DNA of 64,000 nucleotides, from contig NZ_CP106753.1 in assembly GCF_025642115.1 (NCBI RefSeq), forward strand, positions 1,387,501 through 1,451,500, written 5' to 3'. The notes under the pieces are model-generated. The model saw only the letters and a list, made by a program, of their open reading frames with translations, was not told the origin of the DNA and did no database searches. Made by a program: the position numbers and the translations under genes. This stretch comes from Chitiniphilus purpureus (GTDB taxonomy: Bacteria > Pseudomonadota > Gammaproteobacteria > Burkholderiales > Chitinibacteraceae). Below, piece after piece: positions 9,331 to 18,554 of this stretch (position 1 is the stretch's first letter; each line of letters starts with the position of its first letter).

Positions 9331-10620
9331 ATGCTGACGCACCGTCTCGATCATCTGCCGGATCTGCCGGCGCTGGCCGCCGCCTGGCCTGACCTGTTCC
9401 CCGGATTGTTCCAGTCCACCGCCGAGCGAGGCTGGGATCTGCTGTTTGCCCTGCCGCAGACGGTCCGCCGCTATGGTGCCCATGAACAGCAGGCGTTCCT
9501 GGACGAGCTGGCGCGCCTGCCGTTGGGGGAGACGCCGGCAGGACCGCTGCCGTTCTATGGCGGCTGGCTGGTCTACGCCGGCTACGAACTGCTGGAGGCG
9601 TTCGAGCCCACTGTGCCTGCGCGTGACGACGTCGGCTTTCCGCGCGCGGCGCTGCTGGATTGCCCGGCCGCGGTGCTGCTGCGGCGCGACACCGACGAAG
9701 CGTGGCTGGTGGCCCGGACCGCAGCGCAGTTGGACAGGCTGGTCGAGCTGGTGGCCGCGGCGCCGCTCTGGCAGCCGGGACCGCTGCTGGTGGAGGCGGT
9801 GCGTGAGGACGAGCCGCAGGCATTCCTGGACGGGGCCGCGGCATGCCAGCGCTATATCGTGGAAGGTGACGTGTTCCAGGTGAATCTCTCGCGCGGCTGG
9901 GATGTCACGCTGGCACAGGGCGGCGCCCACGAGCTGTACGCCCGCCTGCGCGCCGCCAACCCTGCGCCGTTCTCGGCCTTGCTGCGGCTGGATGCGGATT
10001 GCCACCTGATCAGCTCGTCACCCGAACGGCTGGTGCGCGTGCATGGCGATCTGGTGGAGACCCGCCCCATCGCGGGTACACACCCGCGCGGTGCCACACC
10101 GCAGGAGGACGAGGCGCTCAAGGCGCGCCTGCTGGCCACGGTGAAGGAACGGGCCGAGCACATCATGCTGGTGGACCTGGAGCGCAATGATCTTGGCCGC
10201 ATCGCCCGCCCCGGCACCGTGCAGGTGGACGAACTGATGGCGGTGGCAAGCTATGCCTTCGTGCATCACATCGAATCGAACGTGCAGGCACGACTGCGTG
10301 CCGGCACCACGCCGCGCGGGCTGCTACGCGCGCTGTTCCCGGGTGGCACCATCACCGGCTGCCCCAAGGTGCGGTGCATGCAGATCATCCGCGAGCTGGA
10401 GGACAGATCGCGCCATGCCTACACCGGCAGCGTGGGCTACATCAGCGCGGACGGGCAGGCCGACTTCAACATTTTGATCCGCAGCTTCGCCCAACAGGGC
10501 CGGGAGCTTTATTTCCGCGCCGGCGCCGGCATCGTCGCCGATTCGGAACCTGCACGCGAACTGCTCGAAACGCGACATAAGGCACGTGGGTTGCTGCGTG
10601 CACTGGGAGTATCCGGATGA
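9331..10620 (+). CDS. pabB: Aminodeoxychorismate synthase component I
   Basis: Converts chorismate plus ammonia (from a glutaminase subunit) to 4-amino-4-deoxychorismate for folate. The 429-aa chorismate-binding enzyme shows SSSPERLVRV, HIMLVDLERNDLGRI, LFPGGTITGCPKVRCM and the C-terminal YFRAGAGIVADSEPARE. The position that is lysine in E. coli PabB (PIKGT) is alanine here (PIAGT, residue 248), as in anthranilate synthases. The assignment to PabB therefore rests mainly on the overlapping pabC. A huge upstream open frame in the same phase is an artefact; the ATG at 9331 gives the normal N-terminus. The glutaminase gene (pabA) is not in this window. Confidence 0.88.
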   Translation: MLTHRLDHLPDLPALAAAWPDLFPGLFQSTAERGWDLLFALPQTVRRYGAHEQQAFLDELARLPLGETPAGPLPFYGGWLVYAGYELLEAFEPTVPARDDVGFPRAALLDCPAAVLLRRDTDEAWLVARTAAQLDRLVELVAAAPLWQPGPLLVEAVREDEPQAFLDGAAACQRYIVEGDVFQVNLSRGWDVTLAQGGAHELYARLRAANPAPFSALLRLDADCHLISSSPERLVRVHGDLVETRPIAGTHPRGATPQEDEALKARLLATVKERAEHIMLVDLERNDLGRIARPGTVQVDELMAVASYAFVHHIESNVQARLRAGTTPRGLLRALFPGGTITGCPKVRCMQIIRELEDRSRHAYTGSVGYISADGQADFNILIRSFAQQGRELYFRAGAGIVADSEPARELLETRHKARGLLRALGVSG

Positions 10621-11447
10621 GATGGGTGAATGGATGCGCGGCCGACAGCCTGTCGCTGGCCGACCGCGCGTTTCAGTTTGGCGACGGCGTGTTCCGCAGC
10701 CTGCGTTGCGAGGGTGGTGGCATTCCCTACTGGGGCCGCCACCTTGCCAAGCTGGCGGCCGATTGCGCTGCGCTTGGCATCGCGGCGCCGGACGAGGCCG
10801 TGTGGCACGCCGATCTGCAGCTGGCGGCGCCTGCCGACGCCGCAATCAAGCTTACGGTCACCCGCGGCGAATCGGTGCGCGGCTACGCGGTGCCACAGAC
10901 CAGCCTGCCGAACCGGGTGTTGCAGCTGGCGCCGTTGCCGCCCCCGCCGCCCGGCCAAGGGGTGCGGGTGCGCTGGTGTGAGATGCGGGCCGGTTGGCAG
11001 CCGCGGCTGGCAGGTGTGAAGCACCTCAATCGGCTGGAAAACGTGATGGCGCGCGCCGAATGGTGCGATCCGGAGGTTTTCGAAGGCTTGCTGCTCGATC
11101 GCGACGGCCACGTGCTCGAGGGCGTGATGAGCAATGTGCTGGCGCTTTCGGGGCGCGTGTTGTTTACACCGAGGCTGGATGGTGGCGGGGTGGCCGGCGT
11201 GATGCGCGGCGTGGCGATCGATGCCGCCGCGCGCGTGGGCGTCGCGGTCCGCGAGACAGCGCTGACACCGGCCTCCTTGCTTGCCGCGGATCGTCTGTGG
11301 CTATCCAACAGCCTGATCGGCCTTGTGCCGGTACGCGAACTGGCGGGCCAGCATTGGGGCACGCATCCGCTGGATGCCGCCTTTGCCGAGGCTATCGCCG
11401 CGATCCGCAAGGAGGAAACGCTATGGTTGCAGCCCGCCGCTGCGTGA
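10617..11447 (+). CDS. pabC: Aminodeoxychorismate lyase (class IV aminotransferase fold)
   Basis: PLP enzyme that splits aminodeoxychorismate to p-aminobenzoate and pyruvate, the step after PabB. Length is 276 aa (family about 270). The N-terminus (VNGCAADSLSLADRAFQFGDGVFRSL) is the fold-type IV signature, the PLP lysine is in AGVKHLNRLENV, and the phosphate-binding end is LLAADRLWLSNSLIGLVPV. Its ATG overlaps the pabB stop (ATGA), so the two are translationally coupled. The 3' end overlaps the next small gene by 25 nt. Confidence 0.92.
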   Translation: MRWVNGCAADSLSLADRAFQFGDGVFRSLRCEGGGIPYWGRHLAKLAADCAALGIAAPDEAVWHADLQLAAPADAAIKLTVTRGESVRGYAVPQTSLPNRVLQLAPLPPPPPGQGVRVRWCEMRAGWQPRLAGVKHLNRLENVMARAEWCDPEVFEGLLLDRDGHVLEGVMSNVLALSGRVLFTPRLDGGGVAGVMRGVAIDAAARVGVAVRETALTPASLLAADRLWLSNSLIGLVPVRELAGQHWGTHPLDAAFAEAIAAIRKEETLWLQPAAA

Positions 11448-11770
11448 TGCTTGTCCTGCTGGTGTTTGCAGGCGCCACGCCGGCGGCGCCGACCCAGGCG
11501 CCGGCGCCGGTCCCCACCTACTACCGCGCCGACCCCGGGAAGCTGATGCAACTGGAGCGTGCGCGCTGTGGCCGTCTGCTCAAGGAGCAGCGCCTGATCA
11601 CGGCCCGTCTTGCGCGGGAGCGCTATCGGCACAACGTCGACAGGCTGCGTGCGCGCCTGGCCGAGGTCGACGCCGAATACGCCCGCTTCGGCCGTTGCGC
11701 GCAGGTGATGCCCACGCCGACTCCGACTGCTGTGCCGACGCCGGCTGCAACGCCTATGCGCAGACGTTAG
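11423..11770 (+). CDS. Small exported coiled-coil protein overlapping pabC
   Basis: A 115-aa product whose ATG at 11423 has an ideal AAGGAGG seven bases upstream, located inside the last codons of pabC. It has a signal peptide (CVMLVLLVFAGATPAA), a proline/alanine linker, a charged helical segment (about residues 40-90, LERARCGRLLKEQRLITARL and onward) with two cysteines, and a T/P repeat tail (PTPTPTAVPTPAATP). The family is unknown. A longer frame beginning at 10994 is an artefact of pabC. The overlap suggests co-expression with the p-aminobenzoate genes. Confidence 0.72.
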   Translation: MVAARRCVMLVLLVFAGATPAAPTQAPAPVPTYYRADPGKLMQLERARCGRLLKEQRLITARLARERYRHNVDRLRARLAEVDAEYARFGRCAQVMPTPTPTAVPTPAATPMRRR

Positions 11771-11800
11771 CCCCCACCAGGTGGAACACCGCGGTGCCGC

Positions 11801-13339
11801 TCAGGCGGACAGGCGTTGCAGTACCGAAAAGCGGGAGATGGCGGTGTAGGCGGTCTGCTCCAGCGCCGGATCGAGCCGGATGCGATAGGACTTGCCCTGT
11901 GCCGCCAGCCTGAATTCGCGGTAGGCGGCGAAGAACGTCTGCGGCAGCATCAGCACGCGCTCCTGCGCGGCGTTGCCGTTTTCCGAGGCGTACAGCCCGA
12001 GGAAGCTGTGCTGACTCTGGGTGGGCGTCAGCTCCACCACCAGCGGGTTGGCAGAAAGGCGCTCGATGCCCACCTGCACCTGCCCGTCGCGGCGCTTGGT
12101 GATGCGGCGGATCACGCCGACGGCGAAGTTGCGTGCATCGGTCGCGCCCAGGCCGATGATCTCGCCGACCAGCAGTCTGTCGTCGCTCTTGCCGCTGTAG
12201 TTGACGCCATAGCCGCCCTGGCTCTCGTTTTCCAGCAACCAGTGCTCGGCGTGCACCGGCGGCGCATCCAGGGCGCGCAGCCCGTGCAGGAAATGGATCA
12301 CATTGTCCAACCCGCGCACCACCTGCACCCGTCGGCGGGCGGCACGGCGCTCGTGGCGCCGCACCGGGGCCGGCACATCGCGCGACCATAGGTTGATCAG
12401 CCGCGTCATCAGCTCCAGGCTGGCAGGATCGGTCGACTCGGCGGGCAGGCCGTGCTGCCTTGCATCCGGCTGCTCGCTCAGTTCGAATTCCTGGCACAGA
12501 CTGCGCACGTGCAGGACCAATGCCTCGGTGAACCAGTAGCGCCAGTGTTCACCGACCATGTCGCGGCGCAGGCGCTTGGGTGCCGAGGCACTCGCCAGGT
12601 TCACCGCGAACAGCTGGCGGTTGGGCCGGATCTGCGATTCGAGCTCGATGCGCGCGCACCAGCGGCGCAGCCACTGCCAGGCCAGCTCGATCTGCGAGGG
12701 CTGCATCTTCTCTGGGCTGGACAGCACCAGCATCTGCGCCTGCAGGTATTCCCGGCGCGCATCGGTGATCTCGTCGTTGCCGTAGGGCTGCAGCGGCGTC
12801 GTGGCGAACTGGTGCTGCTCGGCGTACAGGTACAGGCGGTTCAGGTTGCGCCAGGTGCGCCCGTCGATCTCCATGTAGCGCAGGCAGCCCCATTTGACTT
12901 CCTGGTTGTACAGATGAAGCGCGCGCAGCGTGAACACCTGCAGCTGGCGATCGAGGTTGCGTGCCCCGGTCTGGGCGGCGTGCTTGACGCACAGTCGGTA
13001 GCCTTCCGCCATCTGGTGCCAATAGGCGAGCACCGCCGGCAATGCCTGATGGGGCTGGATGTGCTCGTCGATCAGGCGCCCGAAGTAGACCTCGACCAGA
13101 TGCTGCTGCAGCGGCCGGGCCTTCTCGTCAAGGTAGGGCACGGTGCGGATGCGTTCCTTCAGGCTGATCCGCAGGTTGCCGTTCAACTGCTTGAGTGCCT
13201 TGACGATCTCGATATGCGCCTGCAGCAGATCGCTTTCCGGCAGCTCCTGCATGAACATGGTGGCCGACTTGTAGTCGTGCACGCCGTCCGGCCGCTGGCG
13301 CGAGAACAGCGCACTGACCAGCCCTTTGAAATCGAACAT
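11801..13339 (-). CDS. Large protein with C-terminal PilZ-like domain
   Basis: A 512-aa cytoplasmic protein without signal peptide or membrane segment. Residues about 1-330 are mostly helical. A basic RRHERRAARR run precedes a beta-rich C-terminal part containing ENESQGGYGVNY (near residue 370) and VGEIIGLGA. This RxxxR followed by an (N/D)xSxxG-type motif is the way PilZ domains bind cyclic di-GMP, so I call it PilZ-like. Similar large proteins occur in Neisseriales and relatives. Whether it binds the nucleotide is not shown: the aspartate of the usual DxSxxG motif is asparagine here. It is convergent with the pab operon. Confidence 0.6.
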   Translation of the reverse strand: MFDFKGLVSALFSRQRPDGVHDYKSATMFMQELPESDLLQAHIEIVKALKQLNGNLRISLKERIRTVPYLDEKARPLQQHLVEVYFGRLIDEHIQPHQALPAVLAYWHQMAEGYRLCVKHAAQTGARNLDRQLQVFTLRALHLYNQEVKWGCLRYMEIDGRTWRNLNRLYLYAEQHQFATTPLQPYGNDEITDARREYLQAQMLVLSSPEKMQPSQIELAWQWLRRWCARIELESQIRPNRQLFAVNLASASAPKRLRRDMVGEHWRYWFTEALVLHVRSLCQEFELSEQPDARQHGLPAESTDPASLELMTRLINLWSRDVPAPVRRHERRAARRRVQVVRGLDNVIHFLHGLRALDAPPVHAEHWLLENESQGGYGVNYSGKSDDRLLVGEIIGLGATDARNFAVGVIRRITKRRDGQVQVGIERLSANPLVVELTPTQSQHSFLGLYASENGNAAQERVLMLPQTFFAAYREFRLAAQGKSYRIRLDPALEQTAYTAISRFSVLQRLSA

Positions 13340-13397
13340 GCGTACTGCCTCCCAAAACCTTGGTTCTTGTCACTTTTGTTAAGGTTAAGGGAGTGGT

Positions 13398-14561
13398 CTA
13401 AGCTGTGCAACCGTACCCGAGCGAACGGGCCAGCCGTTCGCACGCCGCTTCCAGCCGTACAACGGGTTGTGTGTAGGCAAACCGCATGAATGTTGGGTTG
13501 TTGCCGAAATCGTCCCCAGGCGTCAACGCCACCGCCTCGCGTTGCAGCAGCTGTTCCGCCAGCCGTGCCGCGCTGTCAGTAAACCGCTTGCAGTTGGCCC
13601 AAAGATAGAAGGCGCCTTGCGCTGGAGCTGGCAGTGTCAGGCCCATGTCGGTGAGGGCTGCCTGCAGAAAGCGCCGGCGTGCGTCCAGCTCGCATCGCCG
13701 GCTCTCGACGATTGCCAGGGTCTCCGGATGGAAGGCGGCGAGCGCCGCATGCTGGGCGATGGTCGGTGCGGCCAGGAAGAGGTTCTGCGCCAGCTTCTCC
13801 AGCGCCGGAACCGCCCACTCGGGTGCCACCAGCCAGCCCAGGCGCCACCCGGTCATCTGGAACAATTTGGAAAAGCTATTGACCACGAACAGCCCATCGT
13901 CAAGCGCAAGCGCGGTTTCGTGCGGACGCCCGTACACCAATCCCTGGTAGATCTCGTCGACGATCAGCGCAAGACCCCGCGCGCGGCAGGCGTCAGCCAG
14001 CGCGGCAAGCTCGACCGGTTCGAGCACGGTGCCGGTCGGATTGGCCGGGCTTGCGACCAGCGCTGCGACGGTACGCGGTCCGGCATGCTGTGCGATATCC
14101 GCCGGGGTGAGCTGGAAACGGCTCTGCGCGGTGACGGCCACGTTGACCGGCCGGCCCTCGTACAGACTGACCAGATGGCGGTTGCACGGATACCCGGGGT
14201 CGGTCAGCAGCACGTCGTCGTCCCGCCCCACCAGCAGCGCCAGCACCAGTTGCAGCGCCCCCGACGCGCCCGGGGTCAGGAGGATGCGCCTAGGGTCGAC
14301 CCTTGCGGCGAACCGGCTCTCGTAGAAGCCCGCGATCGCCTCGCGCAGCGCCGGCAATCCGGCTGCCGGCGTGTAGTGGGTATCGCCGCGGGCCAGCGCC
14401 GCGCAGCCGGCCGCGATGATGGGGGCTGGGGTGGCGAAATCCGGTTCGCCGACCTCCAGATGGATCACGTCGCGCCCTTGCGCCTGCAGCGTCCGGGCGG
14501 CCTCCAGGATGCGCATGACGTGGAAGGGCTCGATCTGCTGTAGGCGCGGGGCAAGGCGCAT
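13398..14561 (-). CDS. PLP-dependent class I/II aminotransferase
   Basis: Fold-type I aminotransferase of 387 aa. Visible are HLEVGEPDFATP (substrate/PLP N-terminal region), LTPGASGALQLVL, the PLP-contacting SPANPTGTVLE, VDEIYQGLVY, and the Schiff-base lysine in NSFSKLFQMTGWRLGW. The C-terminal arginine region reads FMRFAYTQP. It belongs with aspartate/alanine-type aminotransferases that often lack a fixed substrate assignment. The gene is monocistronic between the PilZ-like gene and divergent ybiT. Confidence 0.88.
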   Translation of the reverse strand: MRLAPRLQQIEPFHVMRILEAARTLQAQGRDVIHLEVGEPDFATPAPIIAAGCAALARGDTHYTPAAGLPALREAIAGFYESRFAARVDPRRILLTPGASGALQLVLALLVGRDDDVLLTDPGYPCNRHLVSLYEGRPVNVAVTAQSRFQLTPADIAQHAGPRTVAALVASPANPTGTVLEPVELAALADACRARGLALIVDEIYQGLVYGRPHETALALDDGLFVVNSFSKLFQMTGWRLGWLVAPEWAVPALEKLAQNLFLAAPTIAQHAALAAFHPETLAIVESRRCELDARRRFLQAALTDMGLTLPAPAQGAFYLWANCKRFTDSAARLAEQLLQREAVALTPGDDFGNNPTFMRFAYTQPVVRLEAACERLARSLGYGCTA

Positions 14562-14664
14562 CGGGTAGTCTCGCTGTGATAAAATCCAGGATTTTCAGCG
14601 TTTTGCAACGCGCCACGATTCTATTCGCTCTGCGGCCGGCAGGGCGCAAGGAAAGACACCGCCC

Positions 14665-16269
14665 ATGATCAGTACATCCAACATCACCATGCAGTTCGGC
14701 GCCAAGCCGCTGTTTGAGAAGGTCAGCGTCAAGTTCGGCGACGGCAACCGCTATGGCCTGATCGGCGCCAACGGCTGCGGCAAATCCACCTTCATGAAGA
14801 TCCTGGGCGGGGATCTGGAGCCAAGCTCGGGCAACGTGGCGCTGGAGCCGGGCGTGCGGCTGGGCAAACTGAAGCAGGACCAGTTCGCCTACGAGGACCA
14901 GCGCGTGATCGACGTGGTGATGCAGGGCCACGTCGAGCTGTGGGCGGCGATCCATGAGCGCGACGCGATCTATGCCAATCCCGAGGCGACCGAGGACGAT
15001 TACATGCTCGCGGCCGAGCTTGAGGGCAAGGTCGCCGAATACGACGGCTACACCGCCGAGGCGCGTGCCGGTGCATTGCTGATGGGGGCCGGCATTCCGA
15101 TCGAGCTGCACAACGGGCCGATGTCCGAAGTGGCGCCGGGCTGGAAGCTGCGGGTGCTGTTGGCACAAGCGCTGTTCAGCAATCCGGACGTGCTGCTGCT
15201 CGATGAGCCGACCAACAACCTGGACATCAACACCATCCGCTGGCTCGAGGAAACGCTGAACCAGCGCGAATCGACGATGTTGATCATCTCGCACGATCGC
15301 CACTTCCTGAACCAGGTGTGTACCCACATCGCCGACGTCGATTACGGTGAAATCCGCATCTATCCGGGCAACTACGACGACTACATGCTGGCCAGCACGC
15401 AGGCGCGGCAACGCCTCTTGGCGGATAACAGCAAGGCCAAGGAGAAGGTCGCCGAACTGCAGGCCTTCGCCGCGCGCTTCGCCGCCAACAAGTCGAAAAG
15501 CCGCCAGGCCACCTCGCGGCTGAAGCTTGCCGACAAGATCAAGGACAACATGGTCGAGGTGAAGCCCTCCAGCCGGCAGAACCCGTACATCCGCTTCGAT
15601 CTTGAGGACAAGCAGAAGCTGCACCGGCAAGCTTTCGAGGCGAACAATCTTTCCAAGTCGTTCGACAAGCCACTCATCCAGAGCCTCAACCTGATCTTCG
15701 AGGCTGGGCAGAAGCTGGCGGTGATCGGCGGCAACGGTGTCGGCAAATCGACGCTGATGAAGCTGCTGGTCGGCGAGCTCGGCCCGGATGCAGGCTTCAT
15801 CAAGTGGGCCGACAAGGCCGAGCCGGGCTACTTCGCTCAGGACCACGAGGAGGATTTCGCCGAGGACATCACCCTTTTCGACTGGATGAAGCAATGGAGC
15901 CAGCCGGGTGACGACGATCAGGTGATCCGCGGCATCCTCGGCCGCCTGTTGTTCGGCGGCGACGACGTGAAGAAGTCGGTGACGGTGCTGTCCGGCGGCG
16001 AGAAGGGCCGCATGCTGTACGGCAAGCTGATCCTGCAGCGTCCCAATGTGCTGGTGATGGACGAGCCGACCAACCATATGGACATGGAATCGATCGAATC
16101 GCTGAACCTTGCGCTCGATCTGTACAAGGGCACGCTGATCTTCGTCTCGCACGATCGCCAGTTCGTATCGTCGCTGGCGACGCAGGTGCTGGAGCTGAAC
16201 GGCGACGGCACGTTCACCCACTACCTCGGTGGCTACGAGGAGTACCTGCATAGCCGCGGCATCGAATAA
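14665..16269 (+). CDS. ybiT: ABC-F family ATPase YbiT
   Basis: Soluble ribosome-associated ATPase of 534 aa with two ABC domains and no membrane part. Walker A motifs are [10 protein letters not shown] (about residue 33) and [10 protein letters not shown] (about 354). Walker B motifs are [11 protein letters not shown] and [11 protein letters not shown], and the second signature is LSGGEKGRM. The first signature reads [11 protein letters not shown] instead of LSGGQ, which is characteristic of the YbiT branch. The linker between domains (about 240-300) is charged, as in translation-factor ABC-Fs. Role: tuning translation, not transport. Its stop lies 7 bases from the end of convergent comEC. 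Confidence 0.93.
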   Translation: MISTSNITMQFGAKPLFEKVSVKFGDGNRYGLIGANGCGKSTFMKILGGDLEPSSGNVALEPGVRLGKLKQDQFAYEDQRVIDVVMQGHVELWAAIHERDAIYANPEATEDDYMLAAELEGKVAEYDGYTAEARAGALLMGAGIPIELHNGPMSEVAPGWKLRVLLAQALFSNPDVLLLDEPTNNLDINTIRWLEETLNQRESTMLIISHDRHFLNQVCTHIADVDYGEIRIYPGNYDDYMLASTQARQRLLADNSKAKEKVAELQAFAARFAANKSKSRQATSRLKLADKIKDNMVEVKPSSRQNPYIRFDLEDKQKLHRQAFEANNLSKSFDKPLIQSLNLIFEAGQKLAVIGGNGVGKSTLMKLLVGELGPDAGFIKWADKAEPGYFAQDHEEDFAEDITLFDWMKQWSQPGDDDQVIRGILGRLLFGGDDVKKSVTVLSGGEKGRMLYGKLILQRPNVLVMDEPTNHMDMESIESLNLALDLYKGTLIFVSHDRQFVSSLATQVLELNGDGTFTHYLGGYEEYLHSRGIE

Positions 16270-16275
16270 ACCGCT

Positions 16276-17883
16276 TCACGGTGCCGGGCGCGGGCGCCAG
16301 TAGCGGGGATGCCGCTCGCGCCAGCGCTCGATGGTGACGGTATCGGAGAAGGTCAGGTGCACCGCGCCGTCCCCATCGGTGCGCAGTGCCTGTGCCCCAT
16401 GCGCCGCGTACCGCTCGGTCACCGTGCGGTTGGGGTGGCGGAAACGGTTGCGGTAACCCGCCGAGTAGACCACCCATGCCGGGGCGGTGGCCGCCACGAA
16501 CGGCGAGGACGACGAGATGCGGCTGCCGTGGTGCGGGGCGATCACCATGGTGGTCCGGCCCAGTCCGCCCTCGATCAGCGCCTGCTCCTGTGTGCGGCCG
16601 ATATCGCCCGGCAGCAGCAGGCTGTGCCGGCCGCTCCCGATCCGCAGCACGCAGCTGGCCGCGTTGTCGTCCTTGATCCTGTCGCCGCTTCGCGGCCAGA
16701 GCATCGTCAGCTGCACACCGTCCCACTGCCAGCGCTGTCCAGCCACGCACGCCGCATGTGGTATGGGACGGCCGCGCGCCGGATGTGCCGGCGGCAGGCC
16801 GGAACGCCAATCGGTCACGGGCATGCCGGTCAATACGGTCAGTGCGCCGCCGGCATGGTCGTTGTCGTCATGCGAGACCACCAGGCGATCGAGCTGCCGC
16901 ACGCCCAATGCATGCAGGCTCGGCAGGATGGCGCGCTCGGCCATGCCGGGCGGGCCGGTGTCGTACAGCAGCGCATGGTTGCGCGTACGGATCAGCACCG
17001 CCAGTCCCTGGCCGACGTCGAATACCGTCGCGCTGAAGGCGCCGTGTGGCAAGGGCACGTGGCGGGGTACCAGCAGTGGCAGCAGCAGCACCGGTGCAAG
17101 GCCCCGTCCCGGAACGCCGCGCGGCAGCAGGCACAGCAGCACCCCGGCCGCTGCGGGCGGCAAGGCCCACCATGGCGGGCTCATGAAGGACCAGGTGGCG
17201 TGCGGCAGGCCGGCGAGCCAGCCCAGCAGCCAGTCGGTGAAGGCGAACGTGCGCTCCGCGAGTACCAGCAGCAGCCCGCTTGGATCGAGCAGCCCGGCCA
17301 GTGCCAGCGGCGTGACCACCAGGCTCACCAGTGGGATCGCAACAGCATTGGCAAGCGGTGAGACCAGTGGCACTTGTTGGAACAGGAATACCAGCAGCGG
17401 CAGCGAGGCCAGCGTGGCCGCCCACTGCGCACCGCCCCAGCGCTGCCACCAGGGCGCCGTGCCATCGCGGTTGCCGCCCAGCCACAGCAGCGCCCCGACG
17501 GTGAGGAATGACAGCCAGAACCCGGGCGCCAGCACCGCGAACGGATCGAACAGGGTCACCAGTGCCAGCGCGCCGACCCAGACCGCGCTTGGCGGCACCG
17601 GGGCGGCCCGCCACAGGCAGATTGCCGCCACCAGGATCATCAGCAGCGTGCGGCGGGTTGGAATGCTGAAGCCGGCCAGCAGGCTGTAGCACAGGGCGGT
17701 GGCGACGGCGGCGACCAGCCGCACCCGTGGTGCGCCGAGGCGCGCGGCCAGCGGCGGGATGCGGCGCCATACGCTACCGCCGGCACCGGCCCCCAGCCCT
17801 GCCAGCAAGGTGATGTGCAGCCCCGAGATGCTGATCAGGTGGGTGATGCCTGTTGCCGCGAAACGGCGCCACTGTTCAGGTGC
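16276..17883 (-). pseudogene. comEC: comEC, C-terminal fragment (disrupted by the Tn7-like element)
   Basis: DNA-uptake channel protein of the inner membrane that carries single-stranded DNA into the cytoplasm during natural transformation. This fragment holds the competence domain (THLISISGLHITLLAGLGAG, several membrane helices) and the C-terminal metallo-beta-lactamase domain (VFDVGQGLAVL, VVSHDDNDHAGG, IAPHHGSRISSS). The first codons of true ComEC here read APEQWRRFAATG. The reading frame continues open into the transposon up to 18078, so a truncated or fused product could be made, but the N-terminal part lies at 39702-40365. Joining both parts after removing the element and one GTGC gives a 755-codon frame. 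Confidence 0.95.
17880..17883. repeat. Target-site duplication, left copy (GTGC)
   Basis: GTGC immediately precedes the left terminal repeat and recurs immediately after the right one. Keeping one copy restores comEC codons for GIAPEQW. Tn7-family elements normally duplicate 5 bp; only 4 match here, so either the duplication is 4 bp or one base has changed. Confidence 0.75.
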
Positions 17884-17903
17884 TGGACGATTACATTGAA
17901 GTC
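17884..17903 (+). repeat. Left terminal inverted repeat
   Basis: Reads TGGACGATTACATTGAAGTC inward. The right end read inward is TGAACGGTTACATTAAAGTC, a match at 17 of 20 positions. Both begin with TG, giving the TG...CA outer bases common to this transposase group. The next 150 bases towards the DUF6471 gene probably hold further TnsB sites, but I could not define them by eye. Confidence 0.85.
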
Positions 17904-18059
17904 TTGGACCGTGACAAAGAGTTTTGTACTCGACAAAAGCTCTCGAACTGCCCAGCGCGGTGCTTTTAGTTAAGGCACAAGGAGTAGCTGCGGGTTTGCC
18001 GGCGTCCGAGGTTGCGCCCTTGCGGGCGGCTCCTCTGACTACTACTTGGCAGTGGAAGG

Positions 18060-18362
18060 CTAACCCAGGCTGCTCCATGGGCCGCTAAGTCGATTTTCCT
18101 TCAAGCGGATTTCAGCAACTTCCATCGCCGCCATGCATTGGAGGAAGAACGCAAAGCTGAATTTCCCTCTGGAGATTCGGTTTGCGATAGCCGCCGGACT
18201 ATCTGTCACCCCCATCGCAGCAAGCTTTTTCGCCAGCACAGGGTACGTCATTCCTGACAGCACTAGCTCCGCCTTGAGAATCCTTTTGGCGTGCTGCTCC
18301 CATTCCTTTGCAATTTGGCGCTGCTTCTTCTCGTTGCTAACGCTTTCCTGCGGCTCTTCCAT
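18060..18362 (-). CDS. DUF6471 small protein, likely DNA-binding
   Basis: A 100-aa product matching the DUF6471 pattern: KEWEQHAKRILKAELVLSGMTY, LAKKLAAMGV, IANRISRGKFSFAFFLQCMAAM. The layout (helices with LSxxxLA-like spacing and ISRGKFS) resembles a compact helix-turn-helix of the Cro/C1 type, so a regulatory role is likely. It is the outermost gene on the left side and is transcribed away from tnsA. The shared intergenic region carries a perfect 16-bp palindrome. I infer that it controls the tns genes and itself. Confidence 0.7.
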   Translation of the reverse strand: MEEPQESVSNEKKQRQIAKEWEQHAKRILKAELVLSGMTYPVLAKKLAAMGVTDSPAAIANRISRGKFSFAFFLQCMAAMEVAEIRLKENRLSGPWSSLG

Positions 18363-18423
18363 TCAACTAGCCCCAAACATTATCAACTGATGAGTATGGA
18401 TAAACTGACCTCGTCTGACAATG

Positions 18424-18439
18424 ATGTCGTATACGACAT
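18424..18439. promoter_or_regulatory. Perfect 16-bp palindrome, candidate operator
   Basis: ATGTCGTATACGACAT is fully self-complementary and lies in the AT-rich divergent region between the DUF6471 gene (start 18362) and tnsA (start 18555). Its position fits an operator for a dimeric regulator. No second copy was noticed in the element. Confidence 0.6.
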
Positions 18440-18554
18440 AAAAATTTATACAGAGATGAAAAAATGAATTATATGGAAAGATATAGAAGGAGGGGATAGA
18501 CAGTTGTGCGTCGGCTACAAGTAGGTCGACGTCATAACTTGAGGAGCGTTTGAA

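Noticed and set aside
14290..16251. 653-codon minus-strand frame opposite ybiT
   Set aside because: Antisense of ybiT; histidine/leucine/valine pattern typical of a reverse-strand shadow, no family features.
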